Notes: generated by a model from the letters alone, not told the origin. A stretch of 64,000 bases of DNA from Candidatus Thiodiazotropha endoloripes (GCF_001708965.1 NZ_LVJW01000006.1:1465954-1529953), one strand, 5' to 3'; positions 19,928 through 28,832 are shown, counted from the first letter of the stretch. Program-made: numbers and translations.

Positions 19928-19985
19928 GGTTTTCTGCGTTTCTAATAGTTATGTCGTTCTTATAGTTTTCTTATTCTTGATCCGG

Positions 19986-20052
19986 CGCCTTAATAGGCCA
20001 TATTCAGCCGAAGCGTGCCTGTCTGAAGCCCTGAACATGGCCTAATAAGGCG
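19986..20052. terminator. Long inverted repeat between minus-strand glycan genes
   Basis: Two 16-base arms (19986-20001 and 20037-20052) pair with one central mismatch and enclose a 35-base loop. The element sits just after the stop of the glycosyltransferase at 20067 and before the start of the ligase-like gene. It may act as an attenuating terminator; there is no clear U-tract. Confidence 0.4.
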
Positions 20053-20066
20053 GCGGGCTAATGATA

Positions 20067-21152
20067 TCATAGGAGACCGATGGCTCTGGCAATGCCTGCC
20101 GCCCGGTTCGGCCAACTGTAGGCAGCCACATCTTCACGCGCCTGCAGAGCGATTCGCTTGGCCAGCTGCGGATTATCTCTCAATTCCGCCACCTGTTGCA
20201 CCCAGGCATCCGGATCGGCCGGATCGGCCAGCAGGGCATTATGTCCAGGCTGAAGAATCTCCCGCAACGGCGGAATATCACTGGCAATGATCGGCCGTCC
20301 CGCCGCCATCGCTTCGAACAGCTTCATTGGGCTGATCCCGTCCGCATGGCTCAGATCCGCCTGGTAGGGTAGCACCACCAGTTCGCTCTCGCCGTAGAGC
20401 TTGGCCACTTCCCGGTGGGGTACACTGGGTCGGTGCTGCAGTGCCGGGTGGTCGGGTACCGGATCATCGCAGTCGCCAACCAGCAGCACCTGCCCCAGGT
20501 TGGCCTGGGCAAGTCGGGTCAGAATGTCCAGCCCCCGGTCCCGGCTGATCCGCCCAAGATAGACGATCCTCGGGTTGGCCAGACCCCGGCTGTCGAGTTC
20601 CGGCTGCCTTTGAAAAGCCTCAAGCTCAACCCCGGAGGGGCTGACGTGGATCCGCTGTGGATCCGCGCCCGCCTCGATCAGCGCCTCTGCCGCACTGCGG
20701 CTGATCGGCAACAGTTGATCGATTATCCCCTGACGATGCAGCTCGATCACTTGTGACAGCTGATTTCGTTGTATCATCGGCTGCAGGGTGTGCACCTCGA
20801 AATGGTGTCTGATCCCCTGGGAGGCGAGTCCGAGACTCAATTCGGGAGAGCGCACATAGACCGCTTTCGCCCGGCTGAGCATGCGTTTATGCAGACGGGG
20901 AAACAGGGACAAAGGCCAGCGCCGATGCAGCCACTGGCTGGCACGGACATCGATCTTGCTGGTGATGCCCATCTCATCGCAGCGTTGCTGCGGGGTCACC
21001 GGCCGATGCCAGGGGGGAAGATAGAGTCGGGTGTCGATACCCAGATCAGTCAGTGCCGCCACTGTATGCAGGGTCTGGATCAGATTGGCACGGTTACGGT
21101 GCAGCCGACTGCGGCCCAGATAGATCAGATCAGGTATGTCAGTGTTCAGCAT
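20067..21152 (-). CDS. GT4-type glycosyltransferase
   Basis: A 361-residue GT-B glycosyltransferase, more distant from the paralogous trio nearby. The donor domain holds RIVYLGRISRDRGLDILTRL, then SELVVLPYQADLSHADGISPMKLFEAMAAGRPIIASDIPPLRE, the latter with the conserved catalytic-site Glu in the KLFEAMA motif. The N-terminal LGRSRLHRNRANLIQTLHTVAALTDLG is acceptor-domain-like. It is transcribed away from the heptosyltransferase gene at 21396. The 243 bases between these divergent genes should hold both promoters. Substrate unknown. Confidence 0.87.
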   Translation of the reverse strand: MLNTDIPDLIYLGRSRLHRNRANLIQTLHTVAALTDLGIDTRLYLPPWHRPVTPQQRCDEMGITSKIDVRASQWLHRRWPLSLFPRLHKRMLSRAKAVYVRSPELSLGLASQGIRHHFEVHTLQPMIQRNQLSQVIELHRQGIIDQLLPISRSAAEALIEAGADPQRIHVSPSGVELEAFQRQPELDSRGLANPRIVYLGRISRDRGLDILTRLAQANLGQVLLVGDCDDPVPDHPALQHRPSVPHREVAKLYGESELVVLPYQADLSHADGISPMKLFEAMAAGRPIIASDIPPLREILQPGHNALLADPADPDAWVQQVAELRDNPQLAKRIALQAREDVAAYSWPNRAAGIARAIGLL

Positions 21153-21395
21153 TGATGTAATTTATAAAAATAAGGAAGCGCTGATTGATTCATCCTCATC
21201 CCGGCAGATGTCTGAATCGAGCTATTCATCCACAGGGAAACCGGTTTTCATCGGAATGAGAGATTAATCAGGACTTCCATTAAGGGTTAACACTAACATA
21301 ATCCCCAAGCTGCTTGTAATATATCCGGTTGTAATTAAATCCGCGCCAGACTCAGAGCTCCATGAAGTCGACGAACAACCAACATCGGATCCAAT

Positions 21396-22463
21396 GTGAA
21401 AATCCCTGAGCATGACAATCCGTCGATTCTGATCGTGCGCCTCAGTGCGATTGGGGATATCGTGTTCGCCTCGCCACTGATCCACGCCCTGCGACAACGC
21501 TATCCTGCGGCCCGCATAAGCTGGCTGGTGCAGCCGGAATCAAAAGCCCTGTTGGAACACCATCCGGAGCTGGATGAAGTGGTGATCTGGCCCAGAGCCA
21601 GATGGCAGACCCTGTGGAAAGAGCGCCGCTGGCTGACCCTCTGGCGGGAGGTGGCAAGCTTCCGCCGTTCATTACGGGAGCGGGACTTCGAGCTGGCCCT
21701 GGATGTCCAGGGGTTGTTGAAAAGCGGTCTGCTGACCTGGTTCTCCGGTGCTGCTCAACGGATTGGGTTGGGTTCCAGAGAGGGCAGTCAGTATCTGATG
21801 ACCGCCACGGTGGAGAAGGGGGGTGAGCCGAGACGGATCGGTTCCGAGTATCTCTATCTGGCAGAGCAGCTGGGTCTGCCTGTGGATCGGTTCGAGATGC
21901 ATGTGGGGCTCTCCGATGAGGATCGGGTCTCTGCGGATCAGCTCATCGAAAAGCATCAGCTGAAGCGGGGATTCGTGGTAATCTGTCCCTTTACCACCCG
22001 GCCACAGAAACACTGGTTCAATGCTTCATGGCAAGCGTTGTTAGAACAGGTAGCGCAGAACTGGCAATTGCCGGTGGTGATGCTTGGTGGTCCGGGAGAT
22101 CGTCAGCCGGCAGCGGAGATCAAAGCCTCAGACGAGGGATTGATCAATCTGGTGGGGGAGACCACTCTTCGACAGGCGGCGGCGGTGATTGCCAGAGGCT
22201 CACTGGTTGTGGGTGTCGATACGGGTCTGACGCACATCGGCATCGCCATGAGCCGGCCGACCCTCTGTCTGTTCGGTTCCACCCGACCCTATCTGGATAC
22301 AACCCATGAGAACGCGCAAGTGATCTACCATCCCCGCCGCTGTTCCCCCTGCAAACGTAAACCGACCTGCCATGGTTCGTTCGATTGCATGGCTGAGATT
22401 ACAGCAGCGGAGATCGTGGCGCGGGCCGACCGTCTGCCCGGTTTCAACGGAGGCGGTCAGTGA
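21396..22463 (+). CDS. LPS heptosyltransferase I-like (GT9)
   Basis: A 355-residue GT9 heptosyltransferase most like WaaC, which adds the first L-glycero-D-manno-heptose to Kdo2-lipid A. Seen are ILIVRLSAIGDIVFASPLIHAL at the N-terminus (about 10-31), ELALDVQGLLKSGLLTWFSGA, and the C-terminal donor-binding GVDTGLTHIGIAMSRPTLCLFGSTRP. The hldE gene, which makes the ADP-heptose precursor, lies at 35.9 kb. The stop overlaps the following glycosyltransferase start by 4 bases. WaaC versus WaaF or WaaQ cannot be settled by eye. Confidence 0.9.
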   Translation: MKIPEHDNPSILIVRLSAIGDIVFASPLIHALRQRYPAARISWLVQPESKALLEHHPELDEVVIWPRARWQTLWKERRWLTLWREVASFRRSLRERDFELALDVQGLLKSGLLTWFSGAAQRIGLGSREGSQYLMTATVEKGGEPRRIGSEYLYLAEQLGLPVDRFEMHVGLSDEDRVSADQLIEKHQLKRGFVVICPFTTRPQKHWFNASWQALLEQVAQNWQLPVVMLGGPGDRQPAAEIKASDEGLINLVGETTLRQAAAVIARGSLVVGVDTGLTHIGIAMSRPTLCLFGSTRPYLDTTHENAQVIYHPRRCSPCKRKPTCHGSFDCMAEITAAEIVARADRLPGFNGGGQ

Positions 22464-23557
22464 AAATTCTGCATGTGGAGACAGGTCAGCACCTATACGG
22501 CGGCGCCAAACAGGTCAGCTATCTGCTCGCCGGTCTACAGCAGCATGGGGTGGAGTCACATCTGGTCTGTCCGATCGGCAGTGCTATCGGCCGTACAGTG
22601 AAAGAGAGTGTGGCTGAGGTTTACGAAGTGCCGATGCGGGGTGATCTCGATCTTGGATTTATCTGGCGAATGCGCCGGATCATTCGTCAGGTTGAGCCTG
22701 ATCTGTTGCATCTGCACAGTCGCCGGGGTGCCGATCTGCTGGGTGGTATTGCAGGCCGCTGGAGCGGTATCAGAACCGTGCTCTCCCGACGGGTGGACAA
22801 CCCGGAACCCCCCGCTGTGGTGAGGTTGAAATACGCGCTTTACGACCGGGTGATCGCCATCTCCCAGGGGATCGCCGATGTGCTGCTCGAAGAGGGGGTG
22901 GCCGCGGAGAAATTGGCCTGTGTACGCAGTGCGGTGGATGTGGAGGCCTATCAGAAGTCCTGTGACAAAAGCTGGTTCAGAGCGGAATTCAATCTGCCCG
23001 AAGATACCCTGGTGATGGCCACCGTCGCTCAGTTGATCAGTCGCAAGGGTCATCGCTTTCTGATGCAGGCGATGCCCAGACTGATACAGCGCTACCCCAA
23101 TCTTCGCTGGTTGATTTTCGGCAAAGGGCCGCTGCAGGAGGAGCTGAGGGATGAGATCGTGCGGCGTGGCCTGCAATCCCATGTACAGTTGGCCGGATTC
23201 CGCCAGGATCTGGCAGAGATCTACCCCTGTCTCGATCTGCTGGTACATCCGGCGCTGATGGAAGGGCTGGGAATCTCTTTGTTGCAAGCGGCCAGTGCCG
23301 GGTTACCGATCGTGGCGGTGGATGCCGGTGGTATGCCTGAAGTGGTCGAGGATGGTGTCAATGGCCGCCTGGTTCCCGGTGGCAGTGTGGAAGTCCTGGG
23401 GGATGCGGTGGAGCAACTGCTGGGCAATGAGTCCCTGCGCCGGGAGATGGGTGAGTCGGGGAGAGAGAAGATGCGCAGAAGTTTCTCGGTGGAACAGATG
23501 GTGGAAGGTAATCTGGCCGTCTACCAGGGCTTGCTCAACACAGATAACGCCACATGA
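22460..23557 (+). CDS. GT4-type glycosyltransferase, LPS core region
   Basis: A 365-residue GT-B glycosyltransferase with ETGQHLYGGAKQVSYLLAGL near residue 7, the donor-domain phrase VATVAQLISRKGHRFLMQAM, and LLVHPALMEGLGISLLQAASAGLPIVAVDAGGMPE, where the EX7 motif reads EGLGISLLQ with Gln in place of the second Glu. It overlaps its neighbours by 4 bases on each side, forming a three-gene operon with the heptosyltransferase and the next glycosyltransferase. It probably extends the LPS inner core. Confidence 0.88.
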   Translation: MKILHVETGQHLYGGAKQVSYLLAGLQQHGVESHLVCPIGSAIGRTVKESVAEVYEVPMRGDLDLGFIWRMRRIIRQVEPDLLHLHSRRGADLLGGIAGRWSGIRTVLSRRVDNPEPPAVVRLKYALYDRVIAISQGIADVLLEEGVAAEKLACVRSAVDVEAYQKSCDKSWFRAEFNLPEDTLVMATVAQLISRKGHRFLMQAMPRLIQRYPNLRWLIFGKGPLQEELRDEIVRRGLQSHVQLAGFRQDLAEIYPCLDLLVHPALMEGLGISLLQAASAGLPIVAVDAGGMPEVVEDGVNGRLVPGGSVEVLGDAVEQLLGNESLRREMGESGREKMRRSFSVEQMVEGNLAVYQGLLNTDNAT

Positions 23558-24627
23558 GCGAGATCAAAAGCCTACAGATCATCGGCAGCAAATCCTTCGG
23601 TGGGGCAGAGCGTTGGTTCCAGCGCTTCTCTCTGGAGCTGGACAAGCTCGGCCATCCCACAGAGATCTGTGTGCGCAGAGGCAGTGAGCTGGATGGGAAC
23701 CACTGGGCCAGCCTGAGTTGTCATCCCTTGGGGATGCGCACTGTTTGGGATCCGCTGTCGAAACACGAAGTGAAACAGTTGATCAAACAGCGCCAGCCAC
23801 AGATCGTGCAGACCTACATGGGTAGAGCCACCCGGCTCACCCATCTACCGAAACAGAGTGGTGCTGTGCATATCGCCCGTTTGGGTGGTTACTACAAAGT
23901 GGACGGTTACCGCCATGCCGATGCCTGGATCGGTAACACCAAGGGAATTTGCGACTATCTGATCGATGCCGGATTTTCCAGTCAACGGGTGTTCCACATT
24001 TATAATTTCGCTGAACTGCCTGAACCGGGAGCAGCCCCGGCAGGCCTGAAAGCTGAACTGGGCATACCTGAGGATGCCTGGGTATTGATGACCCCGGGTA
24101 GATTTGTCCCCTTCAAAGGTCATCGCTATCTGCTCGATGCTCTGGCCAGACTGCCAGAGGCGATCGCTGGTCGACCTGTCTGGCAAGTGATTCTGGGCGA
24201 TGGTCCACTCAAACAGGATCTGCATCAGCAGGCAGAACAGCTCAATATCAATCGACGTATCGTCTGGACAGGTTGGCAACTCAATCCCGACGCCTACTAT
24301 CGATTGGCCGATCTGATTGTTTTTCCTTCCACCAACGCGGAGCCTTTCGGCAATGTCATCATAGAGGCCTGGGGTTACAACAAACCCCTTGTCACCTCCG
24401 CCTCAATGGGGGCGAGAGAGGTTATGCAGCATGGTCAGGATGGTCTGCTGTTCGAATGTGAAAATTCAACCTCACTGGCAACCTATTTGGAACAGGCATT
24501 GAAGGATGAGGGTTTGCGTAGATCGATGGCGGACAGGGGGTTGCAGCGCGCCCGGCAGGAGTTTGCCAAAGAGCCGATCATGCAGGCTTATCTGGAGCTT
24601 TATTCGAAGCTGCTTAGGGGACGTTGA
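23554..24627 (+). CDS. GT4-type glycosyltransferase, LPS core region
   Basis: A 357-residue GT-B glycosyltransferase, the last of the operon beginning at 21396. It has IGSKSFGGAERWFQRFSLEL near residue 8, VLMTPGRFVPFKGHRYLLDAL in the donor domain, and LIVFPSTNAEPFGNVIIEAWGYNKPLV with EX7E (EPFGNVIIE). Its start overlaps the stop of the previous gene. The likely role is addition of a further sugar to the LPS core or another surface glycan. The 300 bases downstream hold no gene but do hold one copy of a 23-bp direct repeat. Confidence 0.88.
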   Translation: MSEIKSLQIIGSKSFGGAERWFQRFSLELDKLGHPTEICVRRGSELDGNHWASLSCHPLGMRTVWDPLSKHEVKQLIKQRQPQIVQTYMGRATRLTHLPKQSGAVHIARLGGYYKVDGYRHADAWIGNTKGICDYLIDAGFSSQRVFHIYNFAELPEPGAAPAGLKAELGIPEDAWVLMTPGRFVPFKGHRYLLDALARLPEAIAGRPVWQVILGDGPLKQDLHQQAEQLNINRRIVWTGWQLNPDAYYRLADLIVFPSTNAEPFGNVIIEAWGYNKPLVTSASMGAREVMQHGQDGLLFECENSTSLATYLEQALKDEGLRRSMADRGLQRARQEFAKEPIMQAYLELYSKLLRGR

Positions 24628-24651
24628 GATGGATGTTTTGAGTTCAAGGAT

Positions 24652-24674
24652 CTATTGGATTAGTGTTAACAGGC
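24652..24674 (+). repeat. 23-bp direct repeat, left copy
   Basis: Identical over 23 bases to 26451-26473 (begins CTATTGGATTAG, ends AACAGGC). The two copies bracket the LytM/EF-hand gene and a small Gly-rich membrane protein gene. A shorter match (TTAACAGGCCCTA) also occurs near 1636. Confidence 0.7.
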
Positions 24675-24930
24675 CCTAGGATGGATCTGTGGATTGTGAA
24701 TTCGCCAAGGTTTTTGCTGGTGCCTGAAGTTGAATGGTTGTTGCTCTGGATTGCAGGGAAGGCAGCTGATTTTGCTGTAGGTGTATGGAGTCGTGATCGA
24801 TGGCAAGAGGCTATACCGGTTCGATTCAAGCGCCGCTGATATCCTGTTTGTCCTGCAGCCAACGCTTCTGCTTACGCTGATTGTGAAAAATAGGCACCTG
24901 TCGCAATACACCCCGAGCAAATTTATAAAG

Positions 24931-25941
24931 ATGAAAATGATCGCTACACAAACAAATTCTTGGATCTCAATGCTTCTGCTGACAGCCCTCTCCCTTACAA
25001 CTCTGGTTGCAGAGGCTAAGTCTGCTGCCGGCGCGTTGAAAAAAATGGATCGGAACGGGGATAATCGTCTCAGTTATGAAGAGTGGCGAAAAAAACGACT
25101 CTTCAAGCGCATCGATATTGATGGTGATAACTATCTCGATGTGAATGAGTTGAAGCGTTTTTTTGGTGAGGCTGTTGAGGGTGTGAATCCCGGGAGTCTG
25201 CCCGACAATAAAACAATCAGCGCGATAAGAAGGTCGAAATTTGATGATCCCCAGGACCTTAAAGAGAAAGGCCTGATTGCTACAGGCCTCTATCCCGTCT
25301 GGCCGAAAGGTACAGCCTGCCGTGGTATCGATGAGACCTATGCCATGGACTACTCCCATAAGAGACCGAAACAGGCTTATCACGGTGGTATTGATCTGCC
25401 AGCGCCCTTTGGTACACCGATTCTGGCTGTGATGAGTGGTGAAGTTATCGCGATTTATGATGCGCACAGGAGCAATCCACGCGGTATCGAGGTTGTGCTC
25501 AGACACACGCCCGAGCAGAGCGGTTTGCCTCTCTATCTCTATTCACGTTATACGCATTTTGATTCCCTGCCAAGGTTGACAATTGGTCAAGCTATAGCGA
25601 TGGGCGATGTCCTGGGCGAGACAGGTAATACGGGAGTGCTCGGTTGCGAGCTCAAAAACAGACCTTGCCGGGGCAGATCGCGCCGGCCGGCTCTCCATTT
25701 CGATATCCTCTATTCGGTTCGTTCGGAATATTATGATACTGGCAGCGTCTTGATACCCGTAGATGGGTATTGGATGGATCCTAATGCGCTTTATCGAAAC
25801 AGCATGCCGGTGGACTCTGATTCTATGAAAGCGCTAACGAAAGACCGGAAGGGTGTATCTATCGCTTACACCCTTGAAGGTGGTGAAGTTTGGCCTGTGG
25901 ATACTAAGATGATCTGGCCTTACGCCTGTTGGCGTGAATGA
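24931..25941 (+). CDS. Exported EF-hand / M23 (LytM-like) protein
   Basis: From the ATG at 24931 this is a 336-residue exported protein: signal peptide (about 8-29), two canonical EF-hand calcium loops (40-51, DRNGDNRLSYEE; 62-73, DIDGDNYLDVNE), and a C-terminal M23/LytM-like domain (about 148-262). Zinc ligands His151 and Asp155 (HGGIDLPAPFGTPI) and His256 are present, as is His209 (YTHFDSL). The family HxH motif reads ALH (254-256), so the catalytic His of that pair is replaced by Ala. It may therefore be a non-hydrolytic LytM factor that activates amidases, or a divergent peptidase. Earlier in-frame starts lack a signal peptide context. Confidence 0.85.
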   Translation: MKMIATQTNSWISMLLLTALSLTTLVAEAKSAAGALKKMDRNGDNRLSYEEWRKKRLFKRIDIDGDNYLDVNELKRFFGEAVEGVNPGSLPDNKTISAIRRSKFDDPQDLKEKGLIATGLYPVWPKGTACRGIDETYAMDYSHKRPKQAYHGGIDLPAPFGTPILAVMSGEVIAIYDAHRSNPRGIEVVLRHTPEQSGLPLYLYSRYTHFDSLPRLTIGQAIAMGDVLGETGNTGVLGCELKNRPCRGRSRRPALHFDILYSVRSEYYDTGSVLIPVDGYWMDPNALYRNSMPVDSDSMKALTKDRKGVSIAYTLEGGEVWPVDTKMIWPYACWRE

Positions 25942-26031
25942 ACTGTTTTTAACACTGGAATTCAGAATTACCAAGCCTGGATTCAGTGGCTGAGTCTGGT
26001 GGTCAGTCATCATTGATAGCGTGGATGGTGT

Positions 26032-26268
26032 ATGAAGAGTCTGATTGCAATAGTCCTTTCTTTTCTGATTTCATGGTACTTCATTGATTTGTCGTCAGAT
26101 GGTCTGTTCAGAAGCGTTGTGGCACCAATTTCACTCTTTTTCTCATTCATTGCATTTGGGTTCTGGTTGGTTCTAAAAGCAGGATTCGGTCGGCGGGCTG
26201 ATGGAGGCAGTGGTGGTGGTTTTGGGGATGGGTTTGGTGATGGAGATGGCGGTTGTGGAGGGGAGTAA
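26032..26268 (+). CDS. Small membrane protein with Gly/Asp-rich tail
   Basis: A 78-residue protein with two hydrophobic helices (about 4-19 and 28-50) and a low-complexity tail made almost only of Gly, Asp, Phe and Ser (residues 54-78). I do not recognise a family. Gly-rich tails like this occur in small membrane proteins of unknown role next to peptidase genes. It follows the M23-like gene by 90 bases on the same strand and lies within the interval bounded by the 23-bp direct repeats. Confidence 0.5.
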   Translation: MKSLIAIVLSFLISWYFIDLSSDGLFRSVVAPISLFFSFIAFGFWLVLKAGFGRRADGGSGGGFGDGFGDGDGGCGGE

Positions 26269-26450
26269 GATGGTAGTGCAATAAGTGAGTTTGTTCGGGA
26301 GCGTGATATCAATATCAATAGATAATCTTGATTTGGAAAAAGACCGGATGTTGACTTTTAATAAATGGAATCTGTATGAAGTTTATATCAATCAATCCTA
26401 TCTAAGACTGATTTATCTCTCACTTCGCCGGTTATTCTGTGTATCAGGGG

Positions 26451-26473
26451 CTATTGGATTAGTGTTAACAGGC
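26451..26473 (+). repeat. 23-bp direct repeat, right copy
   Basis: Second copy of the sequence at 24652-24674, in the same orientation, ending 20 bases before the start of the C39-like peptidase gene. The interval between copies is about 1.8 kb. Confidence 0.7.
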
Positions 26474-26493
26474 TGTAACAGCAAGCAAACAAG

Positions 26494-27234
26494 ATGAAGA
26501 TACTCTGCTGGGTCATATTGTTGTATTGTTATCCGCTGGCATGTCTGGCTGATCTTGCCTATATCAATCAAATTCCCGATTTTACCCAAACAGATGTTGC
26601 CTTTTCCGGTAGTGGTAACGGACAGCAGTTTTGTGCTCCGGTCGCTGTGTCAAACTCAATTGTTCTTTTGAGTGGCAATACTCAGGAGCAGATTGATTTG
26701 ATCGCGTTGCTTGCCTCTTCTGAGTATATGAATACCAGTCTGAAAAATGGCACTGGAACCACTGGGGTGCTCCGAGGTGTCAACAGAATCGCTAAAGAGT
26801 TGTTCGGTGGTTATTCAAAGCTTGAATATCAAGGTTGGAGAAAACACCCTGCGAAATATTCGACAGGGATAGTTCGTCCCGAAATAACCAAACTGAAAAA
26901 CGCCATATCCAGCCGGTCTGCTGCCTGGTTGAATGTCGGGTGGTATCGATATGAGAAGGCGCGGGATCAGTATCGGCGAATTGGTGGTCATTGGGTGACC
27001 TTGGTTGGAGCAGATAACGAACACCTGGTGATACATGATCCTTCACCAAGGGCGGGGAGAGTCTTTTCAAACGAATTTGTCGAGTATCGGACGATTGATA
27101 GCGGGATGCTGGTTGGTGACAAGAAGGGATTGCCGGTCGAGGCAAAAGGCTACCTGATGCTCGGAAAAGGATTTCATTTAAAGAGAGGCACTGACTTTGC
27201 TATCGTTGATGGTGCTGTCTTTTTCAGACTCTAA
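26494..27234 (+). CDS. Exported C39-like (papain-fold) cysteine peptidase
   Basis: A 246-residue secreted protein: signal peptide (about 1-19) followed by a C39-like papain-fold domain. The nucleophile is Cys47 in GQQFCAPVAVSNSI, preceded by the Gln of the oxyanion hole; His166 lies in RRIGGHWVTLVGAD, and Asp182 in VIHDPSPR completes the triad. All key residues are present, so activity is plausible. No ABC-transporter partner is nearby, which argues against a bacteriocin-leader peptidase and for a stand-alone periplasmic or secreted peptidase. Substrate unknown. Confidence 0.8.
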   Translation: MKILCWVILLYCYPLACLADLAYINQIPDFTQTDVAFSGSGNGQQFCAPVAVSNSIVLLSGNTQEQIDLIALLASSEYMNTSLKNGTGTTGVLRGVNRIAKELFGGYSKLEYQGWRKHPAKYSTGIVRPEITKLKNAISSRSAAWLNVGWYRYEKARDQYRRIGGHWVTLVGADNEHLVIHDPSPRAGRVFSNEFVEYRTIDSGMLVGDKKGLPVEAKGYLMLGKGFHLKRGTDFAIVDGAVFFRL

Positions 27235-27380
27235 CGTTCCAGTCCACAACCGGGTCAACACGCCTGCCTCATTCATATGGATGCAAATCCTGGCCAATGG
27301 CTCTATTTCAATTGGTCTACACTTTTTAGCAGAAGAGGCATCAAACTGTTACTCATTTCAAAAGAACAAGAGGAAATGTC

Positions 27381-27761
27381 ATGGAAAACAATCCGGTAAC
27401 CTGGTTTGAGATCTATGTGGACGATATGGAACGAGCGAAAAAATTTTACCAGACGGTGTTGGGAATATCCCTGGAAAAACTCGTCGATCCAACTGGGTCA
27501 GGAGTGGAGATGTGGTCATTTCCCTCAGATATGGAGCGTTATGGCGCAACCGGTGCGCTGGTGAAAATGGAGGGATTCTCTGCTGGTGGTAACAGCACGT
27601 TGGTCTATTTCGGCTGTGAAGACTGTGCGACAGAAGAGTCACGTGCAGAAAAGGCCGGAGGGCAGATACATCAGGCCAAGATGTCTATTGGAGAGTATGG
27701 TTATGTTTCGATCATAATTGATACCGAAGGCAATATGTTCGGCCTTCACTCGGGAGGGTAA
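27381..27761 (+). CDS. VOC (glyoxalase-like) family protein
   Basis: A 126-residue single-domain protein of the vicinal oxygen chelate fold. It opens with NPVTWFEIYVDDMERAKKFYQTVLGI, typical of the family, and ends IDTEGNMFGLHS, the second beta-alpha-beta-beta-beta unit. A metal-dependent activity on an unknown small molecule is possible, but ligands are not certain. AGAGGAA lies 8 bases upstream of the ATG. It sits in a run of small plus-strand genes of mixed function. Confidence 0.88.
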   Translation: MENNPVTWFEIYVDDMERAKKFYQTVLGISLEKLVDPTGSGVEMWSFPSDMERYGATGALVKMEGFSAGGNSTLVYFGCEDCATEESRAEKAGGQIHQAKMSIGEYGYVSIIIDTEGNMFGLHSGG

Positions 27762-27834
27762 ATAAACGAAAGAAAACAGAACGTTAATTGGTGGTTACTG
27801 AGTTTTAGTGATTCAGCAGGGTAAGGGGGCTGTA

Positions 27835-28311
27835 ATGAACCAGGTCTATACGCCATTAAGATACTCTGTAGTTCTACTGTTGGCTGTAACACTCGCATCC
27901 TGTACGGCGGGAGACTCCCAGTTCACAGTGGAGAATCCGGCGGGATTCTTCTGGGGGCTCTGGCACGGTGTGATTTCGGTGATCAGTCTGGTAATCCATC
28001 TATTCAATGACAATGTGGTTGTCTATGAACTGGATAACAGTGGGGGGTGGTACGATTTCGGATTCCTGCTTGGTGTGATTATGGTCTGGGGTGGTGGTTG
28101 TCATGCCAGCTGTAAGACAAAACAGGAGGCAGCCAGTGATAAAGAGTGGGATGAGATTGGTGACAAAGTGGAGAAAAAAGTGATGCGCAGGTTAAAGGAG
28201 TGGGCAGACGAGGATGCCCCCACGGACCCAGATGGTGAGTGGGACGAGATCGGCGAAAAGGTCGAGAAAAAACTCAAACGCAAGATTCGTGAGTGGGCTG
28301 AAAAAGAGTGA
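27835..28311 (+). CDS. Small lipoprotein with duplicated charged C-terminal repeat
   Basis: From the ATG at 27835 (preceded by AAGGGGG) this is 158 residues: signal peptide with a lipobox-like LASC, two hydrophobic stretches (about 38-58 and 72-88), and a C-terminal half built from two copies of a charged helix of about 24 residues (EWDEIGDKVEKKVMRRLKEW and EWDEIGEKVEKKLKRKIREW). I know of no function. The charged helices may form a coiled coil. The stop overlaps the GTG start of the next gene by 4 bases. Confidence 0.7.
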   Translation: MNQVYTPLRYSVVLLLAVTLASCTAGDSQFTVENPAGFFWGLWHGVISVISLVIHLFNDNVVVYELDNSGGWYDFGFLLGVIMVWGGGCHASCKTKQEAASDKEWDEIGDKVEKKVMRRLKEWADEDAPTDPDGEWDEIGEKVEKKLKRKIREWAEKE

Positions 28312-28832
28312 TAATAAAAGCATCTACGGATGAAGATGCAGCTGCAATCATTGAGCTGCATAAGCAGGTGTTTGGTGAAACAGAAGGCGAGAGTGTGGCC
28401 AGGCTGGTTGCTGATCTGTTTCAGGATGAAACGGCGAGACCGCTGATCTCACTGGTGGCTACGGATGAGGGGCTGGTTGTGGGGCATATCCTCTTCAGTC
28501 CTGCGACCATAGAAGGTGCTTTGAATTGTTCGGGAGTCATTCTGGCTCCTTTGGCTGTAGGTGAGGCATATCAGAAATCAGGTATCGGTACGGCACTGAT
28601 CAGAGAGGGTATTGAAAGCGTACGGAAACTACAGGCCGATTACGTGCTGGTTCTTGGTGATCCCAACTATTATCAGCGTGTTGGTTTCCGGGCTGGACAT
28701 GGCATTGCGCCTCCCTATCAGATCGACTATCCGGAGGCCTGGATGGTATTGGAACTGAATCCGGGAACTGTCAGCACCATTAAGGGTAAAGTGCGCTGTG
28801 CGGAGGCTCTCTGTAGGCGAGAGCTATGGTAG
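28308..28832 (+). CDS. GNAT N-acetyltransferase (YhbS-like)
   Basis: A 174-residue GNAT-fold acetyltransferase. The acetyl-CoA loop is LAPLAVGEAYQKSGIGTALI (about 83-102, with Q-x-x-G-I-G) and the YhbS-type C-terminal signature is VLVLGDPNYYQRVGFR (about 117-132). It starts with GTG, overlapping the lipoprotein stop (GTGA), so translation is coupled. The substrate is unknown. Confidence 0.88.
   Translation: MIIKASTDEDAAAIIELHKQVFGETEGESVARLVADLFQDETARPLISLVATDEGLVVGHILFSPATIEGALNCSGVILAPLAVGEAYQKSGIGTALIREGIESVRKLQADYVLVLGDPNYYQRVGFRAGHGIAPPYQIDYPEAWMVLELNPGTVSTIKGKVRCAEALCRRELW

Noticed and set aside
26285..26497. 70-codon open frame between the Gly-rich protein and the C39-like peptidase
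   Set aside because: It spans the 23-bp direct repeat, has no ribosome site and overlaps the next start. Its composition does not look like a protein.
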